From assembly GCA_009869945.1 (NCBI GenBank), contig WIXG01000110.1, positions 124,001 through 188,000 of the forward strand: DNA of 64,000 bases, in the 5' to 3' direction. This DNA is from Mesaphorura yosii (taxonomy: Eukaryota; Arthropoda; Collembola; Poduromorpha; Tullbergiidae). A program made the translations under genes and the position numbers. Numbering within the stretch: the stretch's first letter is position 1; each line of letters starts with the position of its first letter. A model generated the notes under the pieces. It was not told the DNA's origin. It worked only from the letters and a program-made list of their open reading frames with translations, and made no database searches. Positions 63,507-64,000 of the stretch are shown piece by piece.

Positions 63507-64000
63507 TTATTGTGCTTCACCAGAAATACCCGCGATTTTCCGTATTTTTGAATAATGCAGATAGCTTGGTTCTGCGGAGTCAATTCTAATTCTGCGTATA
63601 ATCCGATTCTTCCCGTTGTGCTCGTGCTCAATTACTGACGATTTGGAGATGTTTGAATCCGTGCCGTTTAAACGGACGACTGATTTTTTCGAACCGTTAG
63701 TAGTATTTGACTCTGGAGACAGATTCAAACAGATTCTCTGCCGTAAATATTTATGCAAAACGAATAGGCTCACGTAATCGACTCAACGATGACCGCGCCG
63801 GAGACATTTCCCTTGACTGTACTTAAGTAAAATTCTTTTTACCTTAAAATTGAACATGCTTGCTCGCCGTTCTCCATGCGCGTCAGTCTTTACTAGAACA
63901 TGCCCATTTGAATAAGATTTCGAGATTTCAGCTAGGAAAAGAACGACCAATTCCAGAACAGCAGCAGAGGCCAGCCAGAACAATGGAGCTGGATTCCATC
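63507..64000 (-). CDS. Partial gene at the right edge: hydrophobic N-terminus, Asn/Ser-rich C-terminus
   Basis: Exon 63843-64000 is open to the window edge. It encodes a hydrophobic segment (PLFWLASAAVLELVVLFLA) that could be a signal peptide or membrane anchor, then a hydrophilic stretch ending MFNFK at a TTTAAG|GTAAAA donor, phase 0. A 105-nt intron ends at ACGGCAG, and exon 63507-63737 continues in phase 0 for 76 residues to TAA. This second part has sequons NTT, NGS, NGT and NIS, then a basic run (RIIRRIRI). The stop codon sits inside an AATAAA hexamer (63506-63511), which could be the poly(A) signal. An internal CTG|GTGAAG could instead be a donor, in which case the gene continues left. 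The true start is outside the window or is not an ATG seen here. Family unknown. Confidence 0.4.

Noticed and set aside
1..64000. CRISPR arrays, bacterial operons, integrated viral genes, complete transposases or reverse transcriptases.
   Set aside because: None seen; the gene structure is that of an animal nuclear genome, and no frame shows the catalytic motifs of such elements.

Overview
The window reads as nuclear DNA of an invertebrate animal. The genes are split by GT-AG introns, most of them 59-114 nt with a few of several kilobases, and there are long non-coding stretches and no bacterial-style gene packing. The best recognised gene is an arthropod-style neuroligin, so an arthropod or close relative is the likeliest source; the species cannot be named from this sequence.

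Positions 1-19390 are dominated by one minus-strand gene, a neuroligin. Twelve coding exons were joined by hand with every phase matching: 18878-19390, 18273-18386, 18075-18213, 8075-8221, 7767-7967, 4907-4957, 4442-4842, 3986-4078, 3760-3890, 1815-1977, 1567-1745 and 952-1131. They give the signal peptide and most of the cholinesterase-like adhesion domain, about 770 residues. The 3' end (stalk, membrane segment, tail) lies beyond the left edge. Its introns hold a broken zinc-finger gene relic (5299-6474), an unexplained plus-strand coding-like segment (8576-9016), a G-rich degenerate minisatellite (2440-3080) and a 170-bp-spaced duplicated repeat (18601-18840). One intron (4958-7766) appears to use a GC donor.

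Positions 19391-58139 are a roughly 38.7-kb gene-poor stretch upstream of neuroligin, in which I see no convincing coding exon, tRNA, rRNA or intact transposon. Only short palindromes, a small tetranucleotide repeat and a dispersed 10-mer stand out.

At the right side there is a compact cluster. A three-exon plus-strand gene (58140-59092) encodes a 266-residue acidic protein with a destruction-box-like motif, best read as securin-like. Facing it tail to tail is a small multi-exon minus-strand gene of unknown function (59355-60021), found by joining short open segments. A partial minus-strand gene with a hydrophobic N-terminus enters from the right edge (63507-64000). Nothing links these genes functionally to neuroligin.
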